A DNA stretch of 64,000 nucleotides from DATKYQ01 sp964640665 (GTDB lineage Bacteria; Myxococcota; B64-G9): assembly GCA_964640665.1 (NCBI GenBank), contig CAZXHT010000002.1, positions 62,001-126,000 of the forward strand. The letters run 5' to 3'. Of this stretch, positions 24,385-33,715 are shown piece by piece. The first letter of the stretch is position 1; each line of letters begins with the position of its first letter. Under the pieces are notes generated by a model. That model saw only the letters and a program-made list of their open reading frames with translations, ran no database searches and was not told the origin of the DNA. A program made the position numbers and the translations under genes.

Positions 24385-27300
24385 ATGCTGCGAGGATGTG
24401 GGTGTTTACATCCGGTCCGATGGACCGGTTGCAGAACGTTACTGTTCTTGCACCTGGTGTCTTGCGCGAATCCGGTCTTGGCCGGGACGCGGGAGGCGGG
24501 GCCGCTTATCGATTTGCCCGGCAAATTGACTTCGGCGGCCATGGAGATCATCGACGGAGAACTCGAAGAACTTGGCAAGGATCCCGACTGGGATGCCCTG
24601 CACGCCTTCCTGGCCTCGCAGCCCGCTTCGCCCGTGGCCCGGTACGCGCGGGCCTCCGCTGATTTGAAACGCTGCGCCGTTTGGGACGGGGAACGCGGCC
24701 TCGAGACGCTCGCGGCCTTGCGCAAGGAAGCCGCCCAGCGGGGTGATCGGGTGCTGGCCGCACGGCTGCTTCTGGCCATCGGCCGCGGGCAACTCGCCCT
24801 GCGACACAACGCCCGGGCGCTGTCCTCCCTCGAGACCGCGGCAGCCGAGCTGCGCAGGTTGGGAGATTCCCGGGGGCTGGTAGAGGCGCTTTTCCAACTC
24901 AGCAGCGGTCTGATCAACAATTCCCGCCGGCCGCGGGACGCCTTGAAATACATCAACGAGTTGCAGGTGCGGGCCGCGCGCCTCGACATGCGCGATTATG
25001 AACAGTTAGCCGCGCGTCTCTACGATGAATGGCGCAAGGGAATAGACGAAGTTGACGACTACTTCGGCCGGGCCCGTAACCGCTTGCAGTACTTCCCGCC
25101 GGCCCTCGGCATTTCCGAAGACGCGGACCTGGTGGCTTTTACTAACGGTGTGCTGGTCATGAACGGAGACACCGACGATCAGGTAGTGTCCGCCCGTCCC
25201 GAATTCGTGTCCTTCGACGGCCTGTTTACCCGCAAGTTGAAGCTGCCGGGCGACTCGCTGCAAATACGCGGATCGCTGGTGGACGATCGCGGCCGGCTGT
25301 GGGCCGCAACCAACCGTGGCCTGTACCGCTACGACGGGGAGGGTTTCGTACACCTGTACAATCCCGCTCTTGCAGACGAGGAGGGCAACGATCTCGCAAG
25401 ACAGGTAGCACGCGAGCGCGGCCGGATCTCGACTATGGAAGTTGCCTTATCTTCAAATATCGTAAACGAGATAAAACAGGGCCCGGATGGTCGTTTCTAT
25501 CTGGCAACAGCATCCGGGGCGTCTGTTTGTGATCGTGGCTTCAAGAAATTTCAGTATTTCACGCCGAAAAACGCTCCGCTGCCCGCGTCTGTCGAACGCA
25601 TCGCCAAGGCTGCGGACGGATCGTTAGTGATTGCCTGGAGAGACGCCTACGCAGTGCGCCTGCCCGGGGGCGCCTGGAAAAGACGCGCCTTCGAGTTTCC
25701 CAAGGCCGCCGGCCGCCCGCACGGTAAGCTTTTTGGTCTTCTGGTCGACTCATCCGGGCACCCCTGGGTGCACGGTCTGGGGGGCGGACAGGAACTCTCC
25801 GGAACACGAGTTGTGCGCTATGTTGATCGACGCTTTTCGGCCATGACCCGCAACGTCAACCACGTGCTCAAGGCGAGTGATGGCGCCTATTGGTTCGCTT
25901 CAACCGATGGTCTCTGTCGCCAATCGGGTGCGCATTGCGACACGCTCAACGCCGGCCGCTGGATGCCGGCCGAGTGGTCGCTGGATCTGTTCGAGGGGCC
26001 GCCAGGAAACGTGTGGGTTTCTGTCTACCAGGGGGGGCTGATTCGCATCATGCCTCCCAACTACCGGCACTACGGGCTTGCCGAGGGTTTTCGCCAGCCG
26101 GTCAACGAAACAATCCGCGAACTTGCGGGTTACCTGTATTTCACAAACGGAGAGGGGTTGACGCGACTGGATCCCGCCAGCGGCCGCATAGACAACTTCG
26201 CCTCCGAGGCAGAGGGCATACCCTTAGGAGAGCTGAAGATATCGGAGAAGTTGAGTGATGGGCGGCTGGCCCTGGCCGGTCCGGACATACTGGCGCAAAA
26301 GGCGATCGTCCTCTTCGATGGGCGGCATGGCCGCCTGGTGGACGAACACAATGGATTGCCGGCCGAAAGCCTGATCTCCTTTTGCCAGGACGAGGCCGGC
26401 AAGCTCGAGGTCGCCTACGGCACGGGTTTGTGGCAACTCGACCTGCAGACGCTGCGTGCTCGGCCGGACCCCGACTGGCGAGCGATCGAGGGCATACAGA
26501 TTGTGGATCTTGCCTGCGCCGCCGACGGATCCGCCTGGGTGTTGACCCCTGATGCCGTCTATCGACGGGATAGCAACGGCGTGCGACACATCGATCTCGG
26601 GGGTATTGGTTTGCACGGCAAGCCGCGCCAACTGATTGCGTCGGTGCGGGCCGGGGTCTTCGTTTTCGGACAGCGCCAGATATTGAACCGCCGAAATGAC
26701 GCCTGGAAACAGATACCGGTCGATGCCGACAAATTCGACTTCCGCGTCCGCGACGTGGTCGAAGACGATCGCGGCCTGCTCTACTTCGCCACCGAAAGCG
26801 GCGTTTTCGCCTTCAACGGTGAGAACTGGACCCGCCTGAGCGCGCGTGACGGATTGGTTTCCAGGACAGCTTTCCAAATGTTGGCGCGCGGGGACGGGTT
26901 GTGGATATCCGGAGACGGAGGCGTCACTTGCTGGAACTGGCCTGAACAGCAACCGCCGGAGACGTTTCTGTTGTTCAGAGGCGATGCTTTCTTCGCCGAT
27001 CCCGACGGGAGAGCGCTTCGCTTCCGGGCTTCAAACGGAATAGAAAAGGAAGGTTGGGTGCAGCTACGCGGGACGGCCGGCCTGTTCGAGCTGCCCGAAA
27101 AGCAGGCCGGCTCGTTTTTAACGCCTGCCAGACGAACGGGTCTCCTGTTGACTGATAACGCAGGTGCAGGCGATTCGACGGCCTCCGGGATGAAGGTAGT
27201 AAGGTCGAACAGGCTTGAGTTTTTCGCTTCGGCCGGTGTGCCTTTCATGGACGATACACCCGATGAGTTCTCGTACCACTACCGGGTCGACGCGGGTGCC

Positions 27301-30300
27301 TGGTTTCCCGCCCGGGGAAGGAAGATTGTTGTCGGCGACCTGAAAGATGGAGTGCACCGGGTGGAGATCCGCGCCACGGATCCACGCCTGGTTTCGGATC
27401 CCACACCGGCTCGATGGTCCTTCATGGTCGAGACGCCGATGTCCCCCTGGCTGCCGGCCGCCTTCGGTCTTTCGGCCGGCTTGCTTTTGTTCTTTGCGCG
27501 CCGACGCTGGATGTGGTTGCTGCAACGCTTGATGCACAGGCACTTCCATCCTCTCGACCCGGCATCATTCGCCCCGCAGCGGCCGGCCAGCGGGCCCGAT
27601 TTCATTGGTCGTGGGGAGCAGTTGGAAACTCTTTTGCGCGTGGCCGCGGATACCGGGGGGGTGGCCGTGGCATGGGGGGAGAGAGGAACAGGAAAACACT
27701 CGTTCATGCTGCGGCTCGCCGCGCAGCTGCGCCAGCGACACGTACATGTCGTCGAGATGGATCTGGCCGTTACGACTGCCGGCGGCGACGTCGCCAACCT
27801 GGTTGGCAGCCTGGGCCGCACCTTGCTGGACGTTTTAGAGTCAGACGGAGTTCGGATCGATTTGGCGCCGGCCATGGCAGGGGAATCGCTGTTATCCTTG
27901 CCGGGCAGCCTTGGCGGGGAGTCACCCGCCAAGGACATGCCGTCTCCACCCGGATCGTCGGCCTCGGGTGATAATCCGTTTGAGGTATTGAGTCGGACAT
28001 TGCGGCATCTTGATCAGCAGGCGCCGGGTGAACGAGTGGCCTTCCTGATTGACAATGCCGAGGTGCTCGGCGTGGCCCTCGATTCGGACGCCGGCTATGG
28101 CTCTTACTTGTTTCCCTTTATGCGCTCGCTGGTTCAGGAACGTTCCTGTGTAACCATGGTGCTGGCCATCGAGGGCCGCTGGTTCAACCTTTCGCGGATT
28201 TACAGGCAGCTGTTTGCCTTCGCATCTCCGCTGGCCATCGATCGTCTCTCGCGGGAAGAAAGCAGCCGCCTGCTTACGGGCAGGCTCAAGAATCAGGCAA
28301 TCGTATCCGAGCGGGATCTCGGGCGGCTTGTGGATCTGGCCGGCGGACATCCTTTCTTGCTGCAGCAAATTGGCAAACATCTGGTTGATGAAATGAACCG
28401 CCGGCGGACCAACGTGTGCTCGGGCAAGCTCGTCAAGGGGATATCGACCGTCCTGGTCGATGAAGTCGACAGCCAGCTGCAACGGATGTTTTTCGATCTT
28501 TCGCGCGAGGAAAAACTCGTGGTGACGGCCTTGTGCACAGGCGACCGTCGCGCAAGCAAGCTGGACACGATTGCGGCCCGTCTCGCGGAGGCCGGCGGCA
28601 AGTTGCTGTACGAGGAAATCCGCCGGGCCGTTTTGTCGCTCGCCAAGGACGGCACGCTCTTGAAAGACGAGGATTACTTCTCCCTGCAAGGTGACCTGTA
28701 TCGCAGCTGGGTGCATGCGCACCACTCTTTAGCCTCTGTGTTGGAGGAGTCGCATGACTACGTGGGCCACTACCAGCTCGTCGAAAAGCTGGGCTCCGGC
28801 GGCATGGGAGTAGTTTACAAGGCACGCAATCTGGTAACCGGTGCCACGGTGGCACTCAAACTGCTGCGGGCCGAGCTGTCGGAAAAGAAGCGTTCCCGGC
28901 GCCGTTTTCTGCGCGAAGCCAGACTGGGAAAGAGCATTCGGCACCCCAATATAGTGCGCATTCTCGATTACGGAGAGCAGGCCGGACGACTTTACCTGGC
29001 CATGGAGTTCGTGGACGGCAAGACCTTGACCCTCTGGACTCGCAAGGCCGGCGGCCTGTCGGCACAGACAGTGTTGGAAATAGGCCGCCACCTGTTGTCG
29101 GCGCTGGTTGCCGTCCACGAGGTGGGGATCGTGCACCGTGACGTGAAAAGCGACAATGTCATGGTGATAAGCGCGAAGGGCAACTCTATAAAGTTGATGG
29201 ACTTCGGCCTGGCGGTGGGCAAGGACGTCTCTCGCATGACCCGCGCCGGCTCGTTGCTGGGCACCGTCGCCTACATGTCGCCGGAGCAGGCGAGGGGCAA
29301 GGTGGTTGACGCCCGTTCGGATCTCTATTCACTGGGGGTGGTACTGTATGAACTTTGTGCCGGCGCACCGCCTTTTGCCGGCCCCGATGCCGCGGTGCTG
29401 CATTCTGTGATATACGATCTGCTCCCGCCGCTTGATGAGCGGGTTAAAAATATTCCTGCTGAGCTTTCGGCCTTCATCGGCAGGCTGCTCGCCAAGAATA
29501 CCGACCAGCGTCCATCCAGTGCCCGCGAAGCTCTCGAGCAGCTCAACGGTCTAGCCGAACGACTTGGATCTTCCGGAGAAAACCTGTTCATGGGCGAGGC
29601 GGCGGCTGATGGCCGAACCGATCGGGGCACGACAAGTGGCATTACATCCGGGACAGAAGTGACCTCACACGCACTGGAAACGCTCAAGTCACAGAGCATC
29701 TTGTTGTCTTCGCTGTCGACGGCCACAAAGGAATCTATCTCCTCGCTGGCGGACGCCACCCACGATGCCGCCCGGCTGTTGCTATATCGCATCTCGGCCG
29801 ATGTGGCTCGTGGCTCGATCGAAGGCGGCGTCTTGAGAGATTGCCTCGAACAGGTTTGCGACACGCTCGAGGCGAACCGCGGCCTGGTGGCCCTGGGGAG
29901 CGATGATGGAAAGTTCGAATGTGTAGCGTCCTTCAACCGTGATGTAGAACAGATTGAGAAGCTTCCGGTCTTGTTCTCATTGTTTCACCAGTGTGTAGGC
30001 AAGCAGAGCGGTCTCCTGTACACGGCCCCGCATGGTTCTGTCGAGGATGGAATGGGCACCGCCGTTTTCGCACCGCTCTGGGCCGCGGACAAGATCCTTG
30101 GCGCTTTCATGGTTGAACGTAGCGGAGCCGAGGCGCGTCCATTCGATTTTCATAGCCTGGAGTTGATGGCAGGCGTCGGCTACCTGTTGGGACTCGGACT
30201 GGAACGCGAGAGGCTGTACAAACAGGTGCTGAATCAGGAACGCCTGGCCGCGGTGGGACACATGCTGGCCGGGGTGGCGCATGATATGCGTTCTCCAATG

Positions 30301-30906
30301 GCTGTCATTTCCGGCTACGCAGAGTTAATTACGTTTGAAAAAGACTCTTCCAATCGGGAGAAGAACTGCGCCGTTATCGTGCGCCAGGTGGGAGAGATGA
30401 ACCACATGATCGGCAATCTGCTGGCTTACGTTCGCGGGGACACGCAACTCAATCCCGCCCAAATCCGGGCAGAAGAACTCGCCGTGGAGATCGAGGAAAC
30501 CTTCCGGCCGCAATGCGAGCCGCGGGGCATCGAGTTGAACATCAGCGCCGGGGAGGGGCCGGCGCGGGTCGATGTCTCCCGAACCAAGCGCATCATCTAC
30601 AACCTGGGCAAAAACGCCGTGGAGGCCCTCGGTGAATCCGGCAAATTGGAGATACGCCTTGAGAGCCGGGACAACGGACTCGAAATCAGGATCCGCGACA
30701 ACGGGCCTGGAATCCCAACCGAGGTGCGTGAGCATATGTTCGACCCGTTCTTTACAAGCGGCAAGAAAGGAGGAACCGGTCTTGGCCTGGCGATCGTGAG
30801 TCGCTTCATACACGACCAGGCCGGGTCGATATCCACACACTGTGGGGAAGGTGGCGGCACGACCATGATTGTCCACATCCCCGATGTAACCAGCCGTAAA
30901 AGCTAA
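24385..30906 (+). CDS. Giant hybrid sensor: beta-propeller/Y_Y_Y–AAA–Ser/Thr kinase–GAF–histidine kinase
   Basis: A ~2173-residue membrane sensor. A signal-like hydrophobic N-terminus leads to a helical TPR-like part (~50–230). Propeller repeats follow (~240–905; RLWAATNRGLYRYDGEGF and similar Reg_prop units), then a Y_Y_Y-like domain (~940–1015) and a transmembrane helix (~1021–1049). The cytoplasmic part has an AAA/NACHT-like ATPase (Walker A GERGTGKH, ~1098), a Ser/Thr kinase (~1461–1726; GSGGMGVVYKA, HRD at 1584, DFG ~1606, APE-like MSPEQA), a GAF domain (~1796–1942), and HisKA (H1966 in AHDMRSP) with HATPase (NLGKNAVEALG, DNGPGIP, GTGLGLAIV). All catalytic residues look intact. There is no receiver domain. 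ATG 24385 was chosen for the signal-like N-terminus; the ribosome site is weak. Confidence 0.9.
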   Translation: MLRGCGCLHPVRWTGCRTLLFLHLVSCANPVLAGTREAGPLIDLPGKLTSAAMEIIDGELEELGKDPDWDALHAFLASQPASPVARYARASADLKRCAVWDGERGLETLAALRKEAAQRGDRVLAARLLLAIGRGQLALRHNARALSSLETAAAELRRLGDSRGLVEALFQLSSGLINNSRRPRDALKYINELQVRAARLDMRDYEQLAARLYDEWRKGIDEVDDYFGRARNRLQYFPPALGISEDADLVAFTNGVLVMNGDTDDQVVSARPEFVSFDGLFTRKLKLPGDSLQIRGSLVDDRGRLWAATNRGLYRYDGEGFVHLYNPALADEEGNDLARQVARERGRISTMEVALSSNIVNEIKQGPDGRFYLATASGASVCDRGFKKFQYFTPKNAPLPASVERIAKAADGSLVIAWRDAYAVRLPGGAWKRRAFEFPKAAGRPHGKLFGLLVDSSGHPWVHGLGGGQELSGTRVVRYVDRRFSAMTRNVNHVLKASDGAYWFASTDGLCRQSGAHCDTLNAGRWMPAEWSLDLFEGPPGNVWVSVYQGGLIRIMPPNYRHYGLAEGFRQPVNETIRELAGYLYFTNGEGLTRLDPASGRIDNFASEAEGIPLGELKISEKLSDGRLALAGPDILAQKAIVLFDGRHGRLVDEHNGLPAESLISFCQDEAGKLEVAYGTGLWQLDLQTLRARPDPDWRAIEGIQIVDLACAADGSAWVLTPDAVYRRDSNGVRHIDLGGIGLHGKPRQLIASVRAGVFVFGQRQILNRRNDAWKQIPVDADKFDFRVRDVVEDDRGLLYFATESGVFAFNGENWTRLSARDGLVSRTAFQMLARGDGLWISGDGGVTCWNWPEQQPPETFLLFRGDAFFADPDGRALRFRASNGIEKEGWVQLRGTAGLFELPEKQAGSFLTPARRTGLLLTDNAGAGDSTASGMKVVRSNRLEFFASAGVPFMDDTPDEFSYHYRVDAGAWFPARGRKIVVGDLKDGVHRVEIRATDPRLVSDPTPARWSFMVETPMSPWLPAAFGLSAGLLLFFARRRWMWLLQRLMHRHFHPLDPASFAPQRPASGPDFIGRGEQLETLLRVAADTGGVAVAWGERGTGKHSFMLRLAAQLRQRHVHVVEMDLAVTTAGGDVANLVGSLGRTLLDVLESDGVRIDLAPAMAGESLLSLPGSLGGESPAKDMPSPPGSSASGDNPFEVLSRTLRHLDQQAPGERVAFLIDNAEVLGVALDSDAGYGSYLFPFMRSLVQERSCVTMVLAIEGRWFNLSRIYRQLFAFASPLAIDRLSREESSRLLTGRLKNQAIVSERDLGRLVDLAGGHPFLLQQIGKHLVDEMNRRRTNVCSGKLVKGISTVLVDEVDSQLQRMFFDLSREEKLVVTALCTGDRRASKLDTIAARLAEAGGKLLYEEIRRAVLSLAKDGTLLKDEDYFSLQGDLYRSWVHAHHSLASVLEESHDYVGHYQLVEKLGSGGMGVVYKARNLVTGATVALKLLRAELSEKKRSRRRFLREARLGKSIRHPNIVRILDYGEQAGRLYLAMEFVDGKTLTLWTRKAGGLSAQTVLEIGRHLLSALVAVHEVGIVHRDVKSDNVMVISAKGNSIKLMDFGLAVGKDVSRMTRAGSLLGTVAYMSPEQARGKVVDARSDLYSLGVVLYELCAGAPPFAGPDAAVLHSVIYDLLPPLDERVKNIPAELSAFIGRLLAKNTDQRPSSAREALEQLNGLAERLGSSGENLFMGEAAADGRTDRGTTSGITSGTEVTSHALETLKSQSILLSSLSTATKESISSLADATHDAARLLLYRISADVARGSIEGGVLRDCLEQVCDTLEANRGLVALGSDDGKFECVASFNRDVEQIEKLPVLFSLFHQCVGKQSGLLYTAPHGSVEDGMGTAVFAPLWAADKILGAFMVERSGAEARPFDFHSLELMAGVGYLLGLGLERERLYKQVLNQERLAAVGHMLAGVAHDMRSPMAVISGYAELITFEKDSSNREKNCAVIVRQVGEMNHMIGNLLAYVRGDTQLNPAQIRAEELAVEIEETFRPQCEPRGIELNISAGEGPARVDVSRTKRIIYNLGKNAVEALGESGKLEIRLESRDNGLEIRIRDNGPGIPTEVREHMFDPFFTSGKKGGTGLGLAIVSRFIHDQAGSISTHCGEGGGTTMIVHIPDVTSRKS

Positions 30907-31038
30907 AGGTTCCAAGTACAGGCCTCGAGATTTTGACAAGTCGGCCATGCTGTGCTAAACAGCTTGCGCTCGGGTTTGTAAGCGGCCATCGGTGCAGTAT
31001 GGCCGGATACTACCTTGAAAGAACAAGGTATTGCCAAT

Positions 31039-31791
31039 ATGCGCAACGTATATTTCGACATCGACGACATGACCAAGGAAATCGAGGCGCTGCAGACCAA
31101 GAAAAAGAAGGACTCACACGCGTTCCAGGAAAAGTTCGAAGTTTCCTGGATCTATCATGAAAATGCGCTCGAGGGCACCGTGTTGGACATCTTCGACTTG
31201 AAGGCGGCGCTCGATCACGCCGCGTTGGAGGACGGTGTGCTGATTCCCGTCTACCAGCGCATCCGCAACCACAAGAATACCATAGAAAAGATCAAAAACA
31301 GCGCCACTGGCAACTCGCGCATGCCGACACTCTCGTTCATCAAGGAAGTGCACCAAGTGCTGAGCTACGGACTTGACGAGCGGCCGGGGGGGCAGTACCG
31401 TAAAGATGTTCCCATCCATCGTAGTTATTACCATGAGATCATGGCTCCCTCGCGCATCTCATATGCCATGAACAAGCTTGTCAGGGATCTCAAGACCAAG
31501 GAATTCAAGCAACTCCATCCACTTCAGCAGGCGGCCGAGGTGCATTTTCGCCTGATGCACATCTTTCCTTTCTCCCGGGAATGCGGCAAGCTGGCGCGCC
31601 TGATCATGAACTTTTTCGTAATTCGCGCGGGCTACCTGCCGATCATAATCCCCGCCGTGGAAAGGCAACATTACTACGAAGCCTTACGCGTGGGTCCCAA
31701 GGTGGTTCACGATCTGATCGTCAGCTGCATGGAACAGACGATCAATCTCTCGCTGCGCTTCTTCGATGGCGGCACCAAAGAGATCTGGTAA
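31039..31791 (+). CDS. Fic-fold protein with degenerate active site
   Basis: A 250-residue protein that aligns along its length with Fic-domain AMPylases: an N-terminal inhibitory-helix-like YHENALEGT (residues 39–47), the flap GQYRKDVPI (~119–127), and the position of the catalytic loop. That loop, canonically HPFxDGNGRxxR, reads FPFSRECGKLAR (176–187): the catalytic His is Phe, and the metal- and phosphate-binding residues are replaced. The gene is otherwise intact and in the normal base composition, so this looks like a retained pseudo-enzyme. ATG 31039 has AAGG nine bases upstream; a TTG at 31015 is the alternative. It follows the giant kinase gene by 132 bases and converges with the M1 peptidase gene. 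Confidence 0.8.
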   Translation: MRNVYFDIDDMTKEIEALQTKKKKDSHAFQEKFEVSWIYHENALEGTVLDIFDLKAALDHAALEDGVLIPVYQRIRNHKNTIEKIKNSATGNSRMPTLSFIKEVHQVLSYGLDERPGGQYRKDVPIHRSYYHEIMAPSRISYAMNKLVRDLKTKEFKQLHPLQQAAEVHFRLMHIFPFSRECGKLARLIMNFFVIRAGYLPIIIPAVERQHYYEALRVGPKVVHDLIVSCMEQTINLSLRFFDGGTKEIW

Positions 31792-31794
31792 GGC

Positions 31795-33612
31795 TCAAGG
31801 TCCTCCGGAGAATTGTCGAACGGCCTGTTGAAACATCTTCATGACGGCCGGATCGAGGCGGCCGTCGAACTTGATGTTGTGAAATCCTTTCATTTTCTTG
31901 AGCATTGCCAGAAGGTTGTTCAAGTCCATCAGCTTGAGCTTGCCGAGATCCTCGTCGGCGTGACTATCCTGCAGCCAGCGCTTGAACATCTTCTTGACTT
32001 TTACGGGCTTTCCCGAACCACGCACGAAAGCAGCTTGCAGATCGCCCGGGGTGGCTTGCTTGAATGACAATTTGCGGGTGTAGGCCCGCATGCACTTGAG
32101 AAAGGTCTTTTGACCCAACGCTCGGCGCAGGAAGTGCAGAAACAGGGCCCCCTTGCCGTAAACCAATCCCGCATACTGCAATTGGTTATCGAAGTCCTTG
32201 ACCTGACGGTCGACCGCGCCGTCACTGCCGCCGAAAGCCCGATGAAGCTGGTAGGGCAAGGCCAGCTCCATCTGGAGCTGACGCGTGGCCGCCTGGCTGC
32301 CATGTTTTTTCTCGAAGTACAGCACCGCAGCATAGTTAGCCGGCGACTCGTCCAGAAAAGGGTGACGGATCGAGTCGGAACCCACCAGGGCATGAAACCA
32401 CTGGTGGGCGATCTCGTGGGCCAGGACGAACTCCTCGATGCCGGTTTTCTTCATCAGGCCGGCCATCATGTCCCCCATGGGTCCCGCGGCACGCGGACCG
32501 GCCACGGCGATCGCTATTGTCACCAGTCCGGGATACTCCATTCCTCCGGCCCCGCCGACCAGTGGCGCGTAGGCGACGTCGAGTTCGGCGTAGGGGTAGG
32601 GGCCGAACATACGAGAATAGATTTTCACGGCGCTAACGGCGCGCGCGAGAAGCACCTCTGCCTCGCTCTCCTTCTCTTGCAGAACGAAGGCGCGCAGGCG
32701 CAACCCACCGGACATCTTCTCCCGGACGACATAGCGGGTCGAGACCTGCAGGGCAAAGTCGCGCACAGCCGTGCCCATTAGAAAGACGTCTTTCTTGGCG
32801 GCGGCACCGGGGCCCAGGGGCTGCTCCCCGATTTGGATGCCCGAGGAGGCCACTCGCGCCGTTTTGGACAGGCGCAGCTTCACCAGGTAGTTGGCCACTT
32901 CGAAGTTTGCCAGGTCCCCCATTCCGGGCGGCGCCTCGGCGTCCCAGCCCGAATCCAGCCGCGCGGGCAAGATGGGATAGAAGTAGCCCAGGTTGAAGAC
33001 ACCACGACTACGGCCGTAAGTGCCGTACCCCTCCCGACCCTGCTTTCCCATCAACTCGGCCAGGACATTGCCTATCTGTGCGCCGGCATCCGCATGTATG
33101 CTGGGGACCACTGCCTTGCAGGTGATTCCCAGAAGCACACGGGAATTCGCGGGCAGGGGTATGGCCAGGGAGATGCGCATGGCGGTCGGGTTGATCCACT
33201 CGAATTCGGCCGGGGCCCCGTTGATGGTGACCGCCGAGATCTCGAGATTGCGCGCCTTGCCCTTTGTGAGCCAGGCGACGTTGGGGTAGGTGCGGAAAAC
33301 CAGGTCGGGCAAGGGCTCGCCGGTGGTGTTCTTGTAGTTGACCTGCTCGTGGATATCGATTGTTCCCAGCACGGTGTTGAGTTCCATGTCGATCTGGTAA
33401 AGCGGCAAGTCGGATAGCGAGGCCACCCCGACCCTGGCCGCGGTATTCTTGCGGTACGCCCGTGACAGTCCGCGCAGGAAGGGCTTCGAGTCATAGTCGC
33501 CGGGCGCGTTTTCGGCACCGCTTGCGGCCGATGCGCACAGCAAGCAGGCGACGACGATACAGCCAATGCGAGCGTGCGGCTTTATGAAGATCCTGCCCGA
33601 TTGAGAGACCAT
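31795..33612 (-). CDS. M1-family zinc aminopeptidase-like exported protein
   Basis: A 605-residue gluzincin with an N-terminal signal peptide (IVVACLLCASAASGA), so it acts in the envelope or outside. An N-terminal beta-saddle domain precedes GGAGGMEYPG (the GAMEN-like exopeptidase motif) and the zinc site HEIAHQWF (~399) with the second Glu ligand in FLDESPANY about 23 residues on. The C-terminal ~170 residues are helical. Family M1 trims N-terminal residues from peptides. No Shine–Dalgarno sequence is seen; a -10 box lies seven bases before the ATG. Confidence 0.88.
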   Translation of the reverse strand: MVSQSGRIFIKPHARIGCIVVACLLCASAASGAENAPGDYDSKPFLRGLSRAYRKNTAARVGVASLSDLPLYQIDMELNTVLGTIDIHEQVNYKNTTGEPLPDLVFRTYPNVAWLTKGKARNLEISAVTINGAPAEFEWINPTAMRISLAIPLPANSRVLLGITCKAVVPSIHADAGAQIGNVLAELMGKQGREGYGTYGRSRGVFNLGYFYPILPARLDSGWDAEAPPGMGDLANFEVANYLVKLRLSKTARVASSGIQIGEQPLGPGAAAKKDVFLMGTAVRDFALQVSTRYVVREKMSGGLRLRAFVLQEKESEAEVLLARAVSAVKIYSRMFGPYPYAELDVAYAPLVGGAGGMEYPGLVTIAIAVAGPRAAGPMGDMMAGLMKKTGIEEFVLAHEIAHQWFHALVGSDSIRHPFLDESPANYAAVLYFEKKHGSQAATRQLQMELALPYQLHRAFGGSDGAVDRQVKDFDNQLQYAGLVYGKGALFLHFLRRALGQKTFLKCMRAYTRKLSFKQATPGDLQAAFVRGSGKPVKVKKMFKRWLQDSHADEDLGKLKLMDLNNLLAMLKKMKGFHNIKFDGRLDPAVMKMFQQAVRQFSGGP

Positions 33613-33619
33613 GAATCTT

Positions 33620-33649
33620 ACTCTAGGCCAAGCAAAAGGCCGGCGTCAA
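33620..33649 (-). promoter_or_regulatory. Promoter of the M1 peptidase gene, possibly leaderless
   Basis: Minus-strand TTGACG (33649–33644), an 18-base spacer and TAGAGT (33625–33620), seven bases before ATG 33612. The -35 box lies inside the left arm of the inverted repeat 33641–33668. Confidence 0.45.
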
Positions 33650-33668
33650 CGTCCTCTCGTTGACGCCG
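33641..33668. promoter_or_regulatory. Perfect 11-bp inverted repeat between divergent peptidase and acyl-CoA ligase genes
   Basis: CGGCGTCAACG, six bases, then CGTTGACGCCG. Each arm contains a TTGACG, one facing each gene: the left arm as -35 box of the M1 peptidase gene, the right arm (33660–33665) as possible -35 of the acyl-CoA ligase gene, with a weak TATTTG 17 bases on. A dimer bound here would control both genes. Confidence 0.5.
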
Positions 33669-33715
33669 CGGTGTAGCAATGATATTTGCGTAAAAAAACA
33701 AAGGGGATCAAGATC

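Noticed and set aside
24237..24989. N-terminal extension of the ring-hydrolase frame by ~250 codons
   Set aside because: A perfect ribosome site precedes ATG 24236, the extension is Arg/Ser-rich, and it would run through the 5' part of the divergent sensor gene.
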